Below, piece by piece: positions 16,552 through 25,025 of a stretch of 64,000 bases of DNA. This stretch comes from WHSO01 sp050485485 (GTDB lineage Bacteria > Pseudomonadota > Alphaproteobacteria > SMXQ01), in NCBI GenBank assembly GCA_050485485.1, contig JBJHBM010000007.1:1-64000 (forward strand), in the 5' to 3' direction. The position numbers and the translations under genes are program-made. Under the pieces are notes generated by a model. That model was given only the letters and a program-made list of their open reading frames with translations. It was not told the origin of the DNA and did not search any database. Position 1 is the stretch's first letter, and the number at the start of each line of letters is the position of its first letter.

Positions 16552-17937
16552 ATGGTTAACAAGTTGTTGATCCGATTCGGGTTCATTCGGGGGCGAGGGG
16601 CGGCTTTGGCGAATCCCAACCACGGCATGGCAGTCGAGCGCGCGTCCCGCTTCGGGCGCATAACCCTGTTCGCCGCGGCTCTGCTGGTGGCGGCGCTTCT
16701 CGCCGGGCCCGCCACGGCCAAGTACGGCGCCATCGTCATCAACGCCGACACCGGCGAGGTGTTGCACGAAGCCCACGCCGACGCCCGCCATTATCCGGCC
16801 TCGCTCACCAAGATGATGACCCTCTATCTGGTGTTCGAGGCGGTGCGCGACAAGCGCCTTTCCATGAACACCAGGATAACCGTCTCCCAGCGGGCGGCGA
16901 ACCAGCCGCCCTCGCGGCTCGGCTTCCAGCCCGGCGAGACCATCACCGTGCGCGACGCCATCGGCGCGCTGATCGTGCGCTCCGCCAACGACGTCGCCGC
17001 CGCCGTCGCCGAGCACATCGGCGGCACCGAACGCCGGTTCGGCGAGATGATGACGGCCCGCGCCGCCGCGCTCGGCATGACCGAGACCAGCTTCCGCAAC
17101 GCCTCCGGTCTACCCAACCGCCAGCAGCTCACCACCGCGCGCGACCTCGCCCGGCTGGTGGCCGCCCTGCAACGCGACTTCCCGGAGCATTACAAGCTGT
17201 TCGCGATGCGCGACTTTACTTGGCGCGGCCAGACCTTCGAGACCCACAACCGCCTGCTCGCGCGCTACCAGGGCACCGACGGGGTCAAGACCGGCTACAT
17301 CCGGGCCTCCGGCTTCAATCTCGCCACCTCGGCGAGCCGCGACGGCGTGCGCCTGATCGCCGTGGTGATGGGCACCAGTTCGCCGCAGGTGCGCGACATC
17401 CACATGATGGGCCTGCTCGAGCGCGGGTTCGAGAACGCCACCCAGGGCCGCTACATCGCCTACGACTACGACCGCAACGTGGAAGTGGCGACGAGCGCCA
17501 CGGCCCCCGCGCCGGCCGCCGCGCCGCGCCGCGAGAAAGGAGCCACCGGCACCATGGCGCTGTCGCGCCTGACACCGCCGCGCCGCCCGATCGAGCTTGC
17601 CGGCGACTCCGCCGAAGGTTCCTCCCCGACCTCGGAGCTTCCGGCTACCGCTGAGCGCCCGGCGCTCGACTGGGAAATCCAGGTCGGGGCCTTCTCGCAG
17701 CTCGCACCCGCCCACCTCGAGGCGAGCCGCGCTCAGCGCCGCCTGCCGAGCCTGCTGGCCCAGACCACGGTCAGCGTGACGCCGGTACGTGACGGCAGGA
17801 CGACGGTCTATCGCGCCCGCCTCGCCGGGCTCGACAACGAAAGCGCCGCCCGCGCCTGCGAACTGCTCAAGGCCAGAAGTCTGCCGTGCATGGCGATCCC
17901 GCCCGAAGAGGTGAAGGCCGTAGCGGCTACGCCCTGA
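16552..17937 (+). CDS. D-alanyl-D-alanine carboxypeptidase with C-terminal SPOR domain
   Basis: This is a periplasmic penicillin-binding serine peptidase that trims the terminal D-Ala of peptidoglycan pentapeptides (DacA/DacC/DacF group). Its catalytic motifs are SLTK with Ser84 and Lys87, SAN at 144-146 and KTG at 246-248. A signal anchor precedes the domain (ITLFAAALLVAALLAGPATA). A Pro/Ala-rich linker leads to a SPOR domain at about 360-450 (DWEIQVGAFSQL), which binds denuded septal glycan, so the enzyme may act at division sites. The 461-residue length uses ATG 16552; ATG 16627 is a shorter option. Its 3' end overlaps the convergent gene by 11 bp. Confidence 0.93.
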   Translation: MVNKLLIRFGFIRGRGAALANPNHGMAVERASRFGRITLFAAALLVAALLAGPATAKYGAIVINADTGEVLHEAHADARHYPASLTKMMTLYLVFEAVRDKRLSMNTRITVSQRAANQPPSRLGFQPGETITVRDAIGALIVRSANDVAAAVAEHIGGTERRFGEMMTARAAALGMTETSFRNASGLPNRQQLTTARDLARLVAALQRDFPEHYKLFAMRDFTWRGQTFETHNRLLARYQGTDGVKTGYIRASGFNLATSASRDGVRLIAVVMGTSSPQVRDIHMMGLLERGFENATQGRYIAYDYDRNVEVATSATAPAPAAAPRREKGATGTMALSRLTPPRRPIELAGDSAEGSSPTSELPATAERPALDWEIQVGAFSQLAPAHLEASRAQRRLPSLLAQTTVSVTPVRDGRTTVYRARLAGLDNESAARACELLKARSLPCMAIPPEEVKAVAATP

Positions 17938-18376
17938 CGCGCCGCCTGCGGCGCGCGAGACGCTTCAGGAAGCGACCGCGCCGCGTCGACTGCCATCCTG
18001 CGAGATCGAAGCTCCGCCTTCCCGCCTGGAGCATGCCACGCGGCAGGAACGCCACGGCACGGCACTCCTTTCCGGCCCTGTCAGAGAACTTCACCGCAAG
18101 CAGCGCCAAACGATAGCCCGCCCCCTCATAGGCGATCAGACGGCGCACCGCGCCGCGGCCGAGTCCCTCCGCCACCATGCCCGGTGCTGCAGCACCACGT
18201 TCCGGTACCAGGATCGGGAAATCGCGCCCCCGGGCATAGACGGCGCGCCAGCCGGGCGCCTCCGCCGGAGCGAGCCTGAGGGCCGCCGCCGTCCGCGCGC
18301 CCAACACGCGGGCACGCACCGCCGCATCACGCAATGTCCCGTAGAAGAAGAACCGCGTCCCAGACTGCACGGACAC
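17927..18376 (-). CDS. Gamma-glutamylcyclotransferase (AIG2-like) family protein
   Basis: The protein has the gamma-glutamylcyclotransferase fold, in which a glutamate catalyses release of 5-oxoproline or a similar reaction. The substrate loop FFFYGTLRD lies near the N-terminus and the presumed catalytic Glu is in AYEGAGYRL. A very basic tail (RRRRRVRA) ends the 149-residue product. The start is taken as GTG 18376, one base after the phosphomannomutase stop, which suggests translational coupling; GTG 18370 is equally possible. It is the last gene of the galU-ugd-phosphomutase operon and overlaps the convergent carboxypeptidase gene by 11 bp. The true substrate is unknown. Confidence 0.8.
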   Translation of the reverse strand: MSVQSGTRFFFYGTLRDAAVRARVLGARTAAALRLAPAEAPGWRAVYARGRDFPILVPERGAAAPGMVAEGLGRGAVRRLIAYEGAGYRLALLAVKFSDRAGKECRAVAFLPRGMLQAGRRSFDLAGWQSTRRGRFLKRLARRRRRVRA

Positions 18377-18377
18377 G

Positions 18378-19757
18378 CTAGAAGCTGGGCGGCGCGACCC
18401 CACTCTTCTCCAGCTCCGCCACCAGCGCCCCCTTGAGACGCTCGAGTCCTTCAACACTGTGGGCCTCGCAGCGCGCCACCAGCACGTCCTGGGTATTGGA
18501 GGCGCGCAGCAGCCACCAGCCGTCCTCGGTCAGTACCCGCACGCCGTCCACGTCGTCCACGTTGGCGCGGGCGGCGGCGAGACGGGCCTTGACCTCCTCG
18601 GGCACCTTGAACTTGCGGTCCTCGGCGCAGGGGAAGCGCAGCTCGGGAGTGTTGATGACCTCGGGCAATTCATCGCGCAGCGCCGCCAGCGACTTGCCCG
18701 ACCGCCCCACCAGCGATACCAGCCGCACCGCCGCGTAGAGGGCGTCATCGTAGCCGTAGTAGCCGTCCTTGAAGAAGATGTGGCCGCTCATCTCTCCCGC
18801 CAGCGGCGCTCCCGTCTCCGCCATCTTCGACTTGATCAGCGAATGCCCGGTCTTCCACATCAGAGGCTTGCCGCCAAGGCGCGCGATCTCGTCGAACAGA
18901 ACCTGGCTCGCCTTGACGTCCGCGATGATGGTGGCGCCGGGATTGCGCGCGATCACGTCGCGCGCGAGCAGCGACATCATCTGGTCACCCCACAGGATGC
19001 GCCCCCGGCCGTCCACCACCCCGATGCGGTCGCCGTCACCGTCGAAGGCGATGCCGAGGTCGAGCTTCTCGCGCGCGACACAGGCCTTCAGGTCCTCGAG
19101 ATTCTCCGGGACGGTGGGATCGGGATGGTGGTGCGGAAAGGTCCCGTCCACGTCCTCATAGAGCAGCACGTGACGCCCGGGCAGCCGTTCGGTCAGCGCC
19201 TTCATCGCCGGTCCCGCCGAGCCGTTGCCGGCATCCCAGCCGATGGCGAGATTCACCGGCGAATCGAAGTCGGCGGCGAGCCGCGCGACGTAGTCGTCGA
19301 ACACCTCGATCTCGCGCGCGCTCCCCTTGCCCGAGACATAATCGCCCTTGGCCGCGATCCTGCCGAGCTCGAGGATGTCCTCGCCGTAGAATGCCTTGCC
19401 CTTGGCCATGAACTTGAAGCCGTTGTAATGGGGCGGATTGTGCGAGCCGGTGATCTGGATGCCGGCGTCGGAGCCGCCCGTGACGGTCGCGTAGTAGAGC
19501 ATCGGCGTCGGCCCCATGCCGATGGAGAGCACCTCCATGCCGCCCGCCGTGAGGCCCTTCAACAAGGCCGTTTCCAGCATGGGTGAATGCGAGCGCCCGT
19601 CGCGCCCGACGTGGACGCGCTTGCCGTCGCGCGCCACGAGCCAAGTCGCGAAGGCGCGGCCGATCGCCTCGGCATCGGCTTCCGTCAGGTCCTTGCCGAC
19701 GGTACCGCGGATGTCGTATTCGCGCAGAATGGTGGGGGACAGCGTGCGACCGGCCAT
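18378..19757 (-). CDS. Phosphomannomutase/phosphoglucomutase
   Basis: This alpha-D-phosphohexomutase interconverts hexose 6- and 1-phosphates (Man or Glc), feeding sugar-nucleotide synthesis. In 459 residues it shows the phosphoserine loop TGSHNPPHYNGFK with Ser105, the Mg2+-binding DGDGDR at 239-244, the sugar loop GEMSGHIFFKDGYYGYDD, and the C-terminal phosphate-binding RASNTQDVLVARCEA. This fits the AlgC/ManB group rather than GlmM. AGGAAAGGAG precedes the ATG. Together with ugd and galU just upstream it supplies UDP-Glc, UDP-GlcA and probably GDP-Man precursors for surface polysaccharide. Confidence 0.94.
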   Translation of the reverse strand: MAGRTLSPTILREYDIRGTVGKDLTEADAEAIGRAFATWLVARDGKRVHVGRDGRSHSPMLETALLKGLTAGGMEVLSIGMGPTPMLYYATVTGGSDAGIQITGSHNPPHYNGFKFMAKGKAFYGEDILELGRIAAKGDYVSGKGSAREIEVFDDYVARLAADFDSPVNLAIGWDAGNGSAGPAMKALTERLPGRHVLLYEDVDGTFPHHHPDPTVPENLEDLKACVAREKLDLGIAFDGDGDRIGVVDGRGRILWGDQMMSLLARDVIARNPGATIIADVKASQVLFDEIARLGGKPLMWKTGHSLIKSKMAETGAPLAGEMSGHIFFKDGYYGYDDALYAAVRLVSLVGRSGKSLAALRDELPEVINTPELRFPCAEDRKFKVPEEVKARLAAARANVDDVDGVRVLTEDGWWLLRASNTQDVLVARCEAHSVEGLERLKGALVAELEKSGVAPPSF

Positions 19758-19796
19758 GAAAGCTCCTTTCCTCTGCGAACGGCAGCGACTGCTCTG

Positions 19797-21158
19797 CTAT
19801 TCCGCGACGCCCGCCCGGCTGCCGGCCGGCACGGCATCGGCCTTCCCCGCCGCCGCGGGTCGCCCGATGCCGTGATAGGCGATGCCGGCGGCAGCCATGT
19901 CGGCCGCGCTGAACACGTTGCGCAGGTCCACGACCACCGGGGTACGCATCGCCGCTCGTATGACCTTCGGGTCGAGCGCGCGGAACTGGTTCCATTCCGT
20001 CAGGATCACGAGGCAATCGGCGCCCTTCATGGCCGCTTCGATGCTGGCGGCGAAGGTCACGCTGGAAACGAGCTTCCTGGCCTCCTCCATGCCTTCGGGA
20101 TCGTAGGCACGGACGGTCGCCCCCGCCGCGACCAACGCCGGCAGGATATCGAGCGCCGGGCTCTCGCGCATGTCGTCGGTATTGGGCTTGAAGGTCAACC
20201 CCAGCACGGCGACGATCTTGCCCCGCGCGTCGCCGCCCAGGGCAGCGACGACGCGACGCGCCATCGCCGCCTTGCGCCCGTCGTTGGCGGCCACCACCTG
20301 CTCGACGATGGTGACAGGCGCGCCCGCGTCCCGTGCGGTCTTGACCAGCGCCAGCGTGTCCTTGGGAAAGCAGGAGCCGCCATAGCCTGGACCCGGGTGG
20401 AGGAACTTGCGCCCGATGCGCCCGTCGAGGCCCATGCCGCGCGCGACGTCTGAAACGTCCGCGCCCACCGCCTCGCACAGATCCGCCATCTGGTTTATGT
20501 AGGTGATCTTGGTCGCGAGGAAGGCGTTGGTCGCGTACTTGATGAGCTCCGCCGTCTCGCGGGTGGTGTAGAGGATCGGCGTCTCGAGCAGGTAGAGCGG
20601 CCTGTAAAGCCGTCCCAGCGTCTCGCGCGCGCGTTCCGATTCGGCCCCTATCACGACGCGGTCGGGCCGCATGAAGTCGTTGATGGCGGAGCCCTCGCGC
20701 AGGAATTCCGGATTGGAGGCGACGTCGAAATCGGCATCGGGCCGCGCCTCCCGGACGATGCGGTGAACTTCCCTGCCGGTCCCGACGGGAACCGTGGACT
20801 TGGTGACGATCACGGTATAACCGTCGAGCGCCGCCGCGATCTCCTTCGCCGCCGCATAGACGTAGGACAGGTCGGCATGGCCGTCGCCGCGCCGGCTCGG
20901 CGTGCCGACCGCGATGAACACCACGTCGGCCGCCGCGACCGCGGTCGCGAGGTCGGTCGTGAAGGAAAGCCGCCCGGCCTCCCGGTTGGCCGCCACGAGC
21001 GCATCGAGCCCCGGCTCGAAGATCGGAATCTTCCCGGCATCGAGCCGCGCGATCTTGACCTCGTCCTTGTCCACGCAGGTGACGTTGAAGCCGAACTCCG
21101 CGAAGCACGCCCCTGAAACGAGCCCGACATAGCCGGTGCCGATCATCGCGATTTGCAT
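19797..21158 (-). CDS. ugd: UDP-glucose 6-dehydrogenase
   Basis: The enzyme oxidises UDP-glucose twice with NAD+ to UDP-glucuronate, a precursor of acidic surface polysaccharides. The 453 residues begin with the Rossmann motif GTGYVG (7-12), have the family strand VIVTKSTVPVGTG, the conserved SNPEFLREGSAINDF, and the catalytic GYGGSCFPKD with Cys263, then the C-terminal nucleotide-binding KIVAVLGLTFKPNTDDMRES. It lies between galU and the phosphomannomutase, consistent with UDP-Glc supply by GalU. GDP-mannose dehydrogenase is the nearest alternative, but the context favours Ugd. Confidence 0.94.
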   Translation of the reverse strand: MQIAMIGTGYVGLVSGACFAEFGFNVTCVDKDEVKIARLDAGKIPIFEPGLDALVAANREAGRLSFTTDLATAVAAADVVFIAVGTPSRRGDGHADLSYVYAAAKEIAAALDGYTVIVTKSTVPVGTGREVHRIVREARPDADFDVASNPEFLREGSAINDFMRPDRVVIGAESERARETLGRLYRPLYLLETPILYTTRETAELIKYATNAFLATKITYINQMADLCEAVGADVSDVARGMGLDGRIGRKFLHPGPGYGGSCFPKDTLALVKTARDAGAPVTIVEQVVAANDGRKAAMARRVVAALGGDARGKIVAVLGLTFKPNTDDMRESPALDILPALVAAGATVRAYDPEGMEEARKLVSSVTFAASIEAAMKGADCLVILTEWNQFRALDPKVIRAAMRTPVVVDLRNVFSAADMAAAGIAYHGIGRPAAAGKADAVPAGSRAGVAE

Positions 21159-21179
21159 GGGATCATCCCCGAAACGTCG

Positions 21180-22058
21180 TTATTCCCATTCGCCGATCTC
21201 AGTACGCAGGAAGCGCGTGAGGCGGTCGCGCAACTCGGCATCCCCCAGCGAAAAACCCACCTGCGCCTCGATGAAGCCCGCGCGCGAGCCGCAATCGTAG
21301 CGGCGCGCATCGCAGCGCAGCCCGTGGAACGGGTGCCGTCCGATCATCTTCGCCATCGCGTCAGTCAACTGGATCTCGCCGCCCGCGCCGCGCTCTCCCT
21401 TGGCGATGTACTCGAACACCTCCGGCAGCAGCACGTAGCGCCCGATCACCGTTAGGGTGGAGGGCGCCTCTTCCGGCTTCGGCTTCTCCACCAGCCCCTT
21501 GACCTCGGCGAGCGAGCCGTCATCCGCACCCACATCGAGGACTCCATACCGGCTGGTGAGTTCGCGCGGCACTTCCTCGACCGCCACGACGTTGCCTCCG
21601 GTGCTGTCGTGCACGGCCACCATCTGCGCGATCGCCGCAGGCGATTCCTCCATCAGATCGTCAGGCAGGATCACGGCAAATGGCTCTTCGCCTACCAGTT
21701 CGCGCGCACAACCGACCGCATGGCCGAGACCGAGCGGCGCATCCTGGCGCACGCAATGGACCGCGCCCGGCGCCGGCTCACGCGCGCGCAAGGCGTCCAC
21801 CAGCTTGCGGTCCTTGCGGGAAAGCTCGGCCTCGAGGCCGGGATCGAGAGAGAAATAGGCACGCAGCCAAGGCTCGTTGCGCGCGCCAGTGATGAAGATG
21901 AACGTATCGATTCCCGCAGCACGAGCTTCGTTCACGGCATAATCGATCAGGGGACGATCGACGATCGGCAGCAGCTCCTTCGGCACCACCTTGGTCGCAG
22001 GAAGAAAGCGCGTTCCCAATCCGGCGACCGGGAACACCGCCTTTCGGACCTTGGCCAT
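21180..22058 (-). CDS. galU: UTP--glucose-1-phosphate uridylyltransferase
   Basis: GalU makes UDP-glucose from UTP and glucose 1-phosphate. The 292-residue protein starts VRKAVFPVAGLGTRFLPATK, containing the nucleotide-binding GLGTRFLPATK and the KELLPIVDRPLIDY element; later parts include FAVILPDDLM (metal-binding Asp), GLVEKPKPEEAPS and IQLTDAM. Length and order are those of bacterial GalU. It is the first gene of the operon galU-ugd-phosphomutase-AIG2-like, 21 bp before ugd. The 83 bp upstream, towards the J-protein gene, hold no promoter I could recognise. Confidence 0.95.
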   Translation of the reverse strand: MAKVRKAVFPVAGLGTRFLPATKVVPKELLPIVDRPLIDYAVNEARAAGIDTFIFITGARNEPWLRAYFSLDPGLEAELSRKDRKLVDALRAREPAPGAVHCVRQDAPLGLGHAVGCARELVGEEPFAVILPDDLMEESPAAIAQMVAVHDSTGGNVVAVEEVPRELTSRYGVLDVGADDGSLAEVKGLVEKPKPEEAPSTLTVIGRYVLLPEVFEYIAKGERGAGGEIQLTDAMAKMIGRHPFHGLRCDARRYDCGSRAGFIEAQVGFSLGDAELRDRLTRFLRTEIGEWE

Positions 22059-22141
22059 CAGAAATCAGTCCTTGTCGAGGGATACATCGGTGCAACCTTT
22101 GTGCCACAGCCGCGACGGCCAAGGCAAGTGACCAGCCTGAG

Positions 22142-22870
22142 TCATCGGCCCTTCATAAGCACGTCCTTGGCCCGGTTGAGCTGGGCCGCAAGGTAGGTGG
22201 AGCCGCCCCGGTCGGGGTGCATCTTGGCCATCAGGCGGCGATGGGCTTCCTTGATCTCGCCGGGCCCCGCCCCCCGGGAAAGGCCTAATATCTCCAGCGC
22301 CTCGTCTTCGCTCATGCTGCCCGTGCCGGCACCGGAGCGCCCACCGCTGCCCGCCCCCCCCGTACCGGAGCCAGCGCCGGCGGCACCCTCGCGCCAGTCC
22401 GACCCATGGGTACGATCGAGATAGGCCTCCAGCACACGGACCGAATCCGGATCCGCGCCGACCTCGTCGTGCAGCGCAAGCAGTTCTTCGAGATTCATGC
22501 CGCCCAAGTCGCGCCCGGCGAAACGTCCCCGCTGGACGATACCCCGCATAGTGCCGGAATCGTGATCGAGCTCCATCCTGAGCCATCCGGTGTCGACGGA
22601 GGACGTTGTGCCCGACGACGGGCCTTGAGCATTGCGCTGCCGAATCCGGCTGGAACGCCAGTGGAAATAGAACGGCAGCGCGAACGGCAAGGCGTAGAAC
22701 AAAATGTGGAGCTTTCCGGTCACGGCCAGGAAGACCGGCACCGCCGTCAGAATAAGGCCGAGCGCCACCCGCACGAACCACGCCAGCACCACGGGATTGG
22801 CCGAGGCCAGCCCGCGAGCGAGCAGCAGCAGCCCGGCAACCAGCGCGACACCCAGCACCAAGTAGGCCAA
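22142..22870 (-). CDS. Membrane-anchored J-domain protein, Tim14/Pam18-like
   Basis: The 242-residue product has two to three N-terminal membrane helices (about 2-22, 28-50, 54-70), a middle region, a Gly/Ser-rich linker (about 163-186) and a C-terminal J domain (about 188-240) with HPD at 218-220 that stimulates DnaK. The J domain resembles mitochondrial Tim14/Pam18/DNAJC19 rather than DnaJ: EAHRRLMAKMHPDRGGSTYL and NRAKDVL match the HRxxM...HPDxGGSxY...NxAKDxL pattern of that family. The start is TTG 22870, preceded by GGAGGG at 9 bases. It follows the VWA gene by 16 bp, so both are probably coexpressed. Confidence 0.85.
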   Translation of the reverse strand: MAYLVLGVALVAGLLLLARGLASANPVVLAWFVRVALGLILTAVPVFLAVTGKLHILFYALPFALPFYFHWRSSRIRQRNAQGPSSGTTSSVDTGWLRMELDHDSGTMRGIVQRGRFAGRDLGGMNLEELLALHDEVGADPDSVRVLEAYLDRTHGSDWREGAAGAGSGTGGAGSGGRSGAGTGSMSEDEALEILGLSRGAGPGEIKEAHRRLMAKMHPDRGGSTYLAAQLNRAKDVLMKGR

Positions 22871-22886
22871 CGTGTCGTCCCTCCGC

Positions 22887-23612
22887 TCAGGAACGCATCG
22901 AGCTGGTCAGCAGCTTCACCATGCCGCCGCGGTCGTTCGACAGCTTCTCGAGAGCCTTGCGCCCGCCTGCCGCATAGACGGCGACCGCCGACAGCAACTC
23001 CTTGAGCTGACCTGCCGCACCGCTGTCGAAGGCGCAGTAGGCGCCCTTGGAAAGTTTCGCCATCTGACGGAAGGCGCGCGCCGCGATGGGATCGTTTCCT
23101 TCGTGGAAGATGAACATGGGCACGCCGAGAAGCCCGAGCTCCCCCGCCCGCTGGCACACGTCGTCGATGTCCTCTTCCAGGCAGTCGCCCACGAATACGA
23201 GCGCGTCCACCTGGTTCCCGCGGGTCTCCTTGATCGCGTGGTCGAGAACGCGGCGAATCTGGGTATGACCGCCGAGGCATCGCACGGCGGTCATCCGCCG
23301 CACCAGTTCCGCCGGGCTGGAGACCCACGGGCTTGCCTTGCACTCGGCAAAGCCGCGATAGAACACGAGTTGCACCTCGAGCCCGCCCAGCGCGTCGGTC
23401 ACGCTGAACATCTCCCCCTGGAGATGGCAGGCACGGTCCCAGGTCGGCTCGCGGCTCGCGGTCGCATCCATCGCGAACAGGAGGCGGCCGCGCCGTCCAC
23501 CCTCACGGGCGGGCGCGGCGGCAACGGCCTTCAGGAACCGGTCCACGTCCGCCCCCCCACCCCTGGCGGGAGCCTCGGTGCCGGTCGGCTTGATGTCGCG
23601 CTTGTCGGCCAT
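22887..23612 (-). CDS. VWA-like domain protein of unknown function
   Basis: This 241-residue soluble protein has a von Willebrand factor A-like fold. The first strand LLFAMDATASREPTWD carries a variant metal-ion site (DATAS in place of DxSxS), and ALVFVGDCLEEDIDDV is the second metal-binding strand. No signal peptide is seen. A disordered Pro/Gly-rich N-terminus (about 1-25) precedes the domain. It heads a minus-strand pair with the Tim14-like J protein and is divergent from the MFS genes across a 170-bp gap. AAGGA sits upstream of the ATG. Partner and ligand are unknown to me; a VWA fold usually means a protein-protein scaffold. Confidence 0.8.
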   Translation of the reverse strand: MADKRDIKPTGTEAPARGGGADVDRFLKAVAAAPAREGGRRGRLLFAMDATASREPTWDRACHLQGEMFSVTDALGGLEVQLVFYRGFAECKASPWVSSPAELVRRMTAVRCLGGHTQIRRVLDHAIKETRGNQVDALVFVGDCLEEDIDDVCQRAGELGLLGVPMFIFHEGNDPIAARAFRQMAKLSKGAYCAFDSGAAGQLKELLSAVAVYAAGGRKALEKLSNDRGGMVKLLTSSMRS

Positions 23613-23782
23613 CTCGATCCTTTCCCTTTATATAAGCAATCGCGCCCGGTCGAGATAGGGCAGACGGATGCCCTGCTTCGCCGAATCGCCGGAATTGCCC
23701 TCTTTTCAGGCCGAAACACCTGCTTTAGTTTGAATTTCAAGCGGGCAGCGACCCGCGGAACCGGCGAGGGGGGAGGAACGAG

Positions 23783-25021
23783 TTGGCCGAGGCCGAGGGA
23801 ACGGCGGCGCACGAACGGGCGGCGGACTCCGTTCCCAAAAAAGCGATCTATGCGGCCTTCGGCGTCGGGCTTACCGCCAACGCGGTGGCCCTGATGCTCA
23901 AGGTGGTGTTCCCGCTGTGGGCGATCCACCTCGCCATGACGCCCTCGGAAATCGGCTTCGCGGTCGCCGCCAGCGCGCTGATGCCGTTCCTGCTCTCGAT
24001 CCAGGGCGGCGCGCTGATGGATCGGCTGGGCACGCGCCGCGTCACGCTGGCCTACGTCGTCACCACCGCCGTCCTGACACCGTTCTACCCGATGCTCCCG
24101 TTCTTCGCGGCGATCATCTTCCTGCAACTCGTGACCGGCCTCACCTCCAACATGGGCTGGGTCGGCGCCCAAACCCTGATCTGCAACCTGTCGGGGGGAA
24201 CCACGAGGCTGATGTCGCAGTTCTCGGTGGCGGGCAAGCTCGGCACCCTGGTCGCCCCGATCGCGGTCGGGGCCGCCTGGGATCTGGGCGGGCCGTGGGG
24301 CGCCTTTCTGTTTATCACCGCCGCATCGTGGCTGGTGGTTCTGGCGCTGTGGATGGCCCCGTCCGACCCCGACACCACGCCGCGTCCGACCGCGGCCACC
24401 GTGCTGCGCGAGCTGACTCCCAAGGCGTCCGACTACATCCGGGCGTTCTCCATGATCGCCATGCCCGTCGTCGCCTTCGTGGTGATGATGAGCGCCTTGC
24501 GCATCTCGTCTTCAGCGGTGCAGACCTCCTTCTACGTTGTGTACCTGCAGGAAATCGGTCTGCTCGGCACCGTCATCGGTATCCTGATTTCCATATCGGA
24601 AGGCGCAGGGCTTCTCGGGGCATTGATGGCGAGCTTCTGGGAGCGCTTCTTCAAGCCCCACTGGGTCTTCATCGGCTTCGTCATCATGTCGCTTGCCTGC
24701 GTTTCGATTACGCCGCTGCTCGGCGGAATCGTCCTGCTGCTCGTGATCGCGAGCTTCGGACGCGGCTATGCACAGGGCCTCAGCCAGCCGGTAATGTTCG
24801 GCATCCTTTCGCGCGCCGTGAGCCGCAGCGAACAAGGAACCTCAGTCGGCCTGCGCACGACTTCCAACCGCTTCGCTACCATGATCGTGCCGGCGGTAAT
24901 GGGCGTGCTCGCGGAACATGTCGGGATAGAGGAAAGCTTCTACTGGACCGGCGGCACCCTCGCCCTCTTGTGCCTTGCCGTCGCCTTCTATGTGCGCCGC
25001 GTACCCGGGTTCAGGACATGA
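23783..25021 (+). CDS. MFS transporter, first of four tandem paralogues
   Basis: A 412-residue major facilitator superfamily permease with 12 predicted membrane helices in the inner membrane. The loop between helices 2 and 3 reads QGGALMDRLGTRRV, the MFS signature. Other features shared with its three neighbours are MGWVGAQT, QTSFYVVYLQEIGLLGTVIG, ITPLLGG, AQGLSQPVMFGILSRAV and VGLRTTSNR. The start is TTG 23783 with GGAGG 6 bases upstream. It opens a run of four same-strand MFS genes and is 4 bp from the next. The substrate cannot be told. It may be a drug or metabolite efflux pump, but no biosynthetic genes lie nearby. Confidence 0.9.
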   Translation: MAEAEGTAAHERAADSVPKKAIYAAFGVGLTANAVALMLKVVFPLWAIHLAMTPSEIGFAVAASALMPFLLSIQGGALMDRLGTRRVTLAYVVTTAVLTPFYPMLPFFAAIIFLQLVTGLTSNMGWVGAQTLICNLSGGTTRLMSQFSVAGKLGTLVAPIAVGAAWDLGGPWGAFLFITAASWLVVLALWMAPSDPDTTPRPTAATVLRELTPKASDYIRAFSMIAMPVVAFVVMMSALRISSSAVQTSFYVVYLQEIGLLGTVIGILISISEGAGLLGALMASFWERFFKPHWVFIGFVIMSLACVSITPLLGGIVLLLVIASFGRGYAQGLSQPVMFGILSRAVSRSEQGTSVGLRTTSNRFATMIVPAVMGVLAEHVGIEESFYWTGGTLALLCLAVAFYVRRVPGFRT

Positions 25022-25025
25022 GCCG

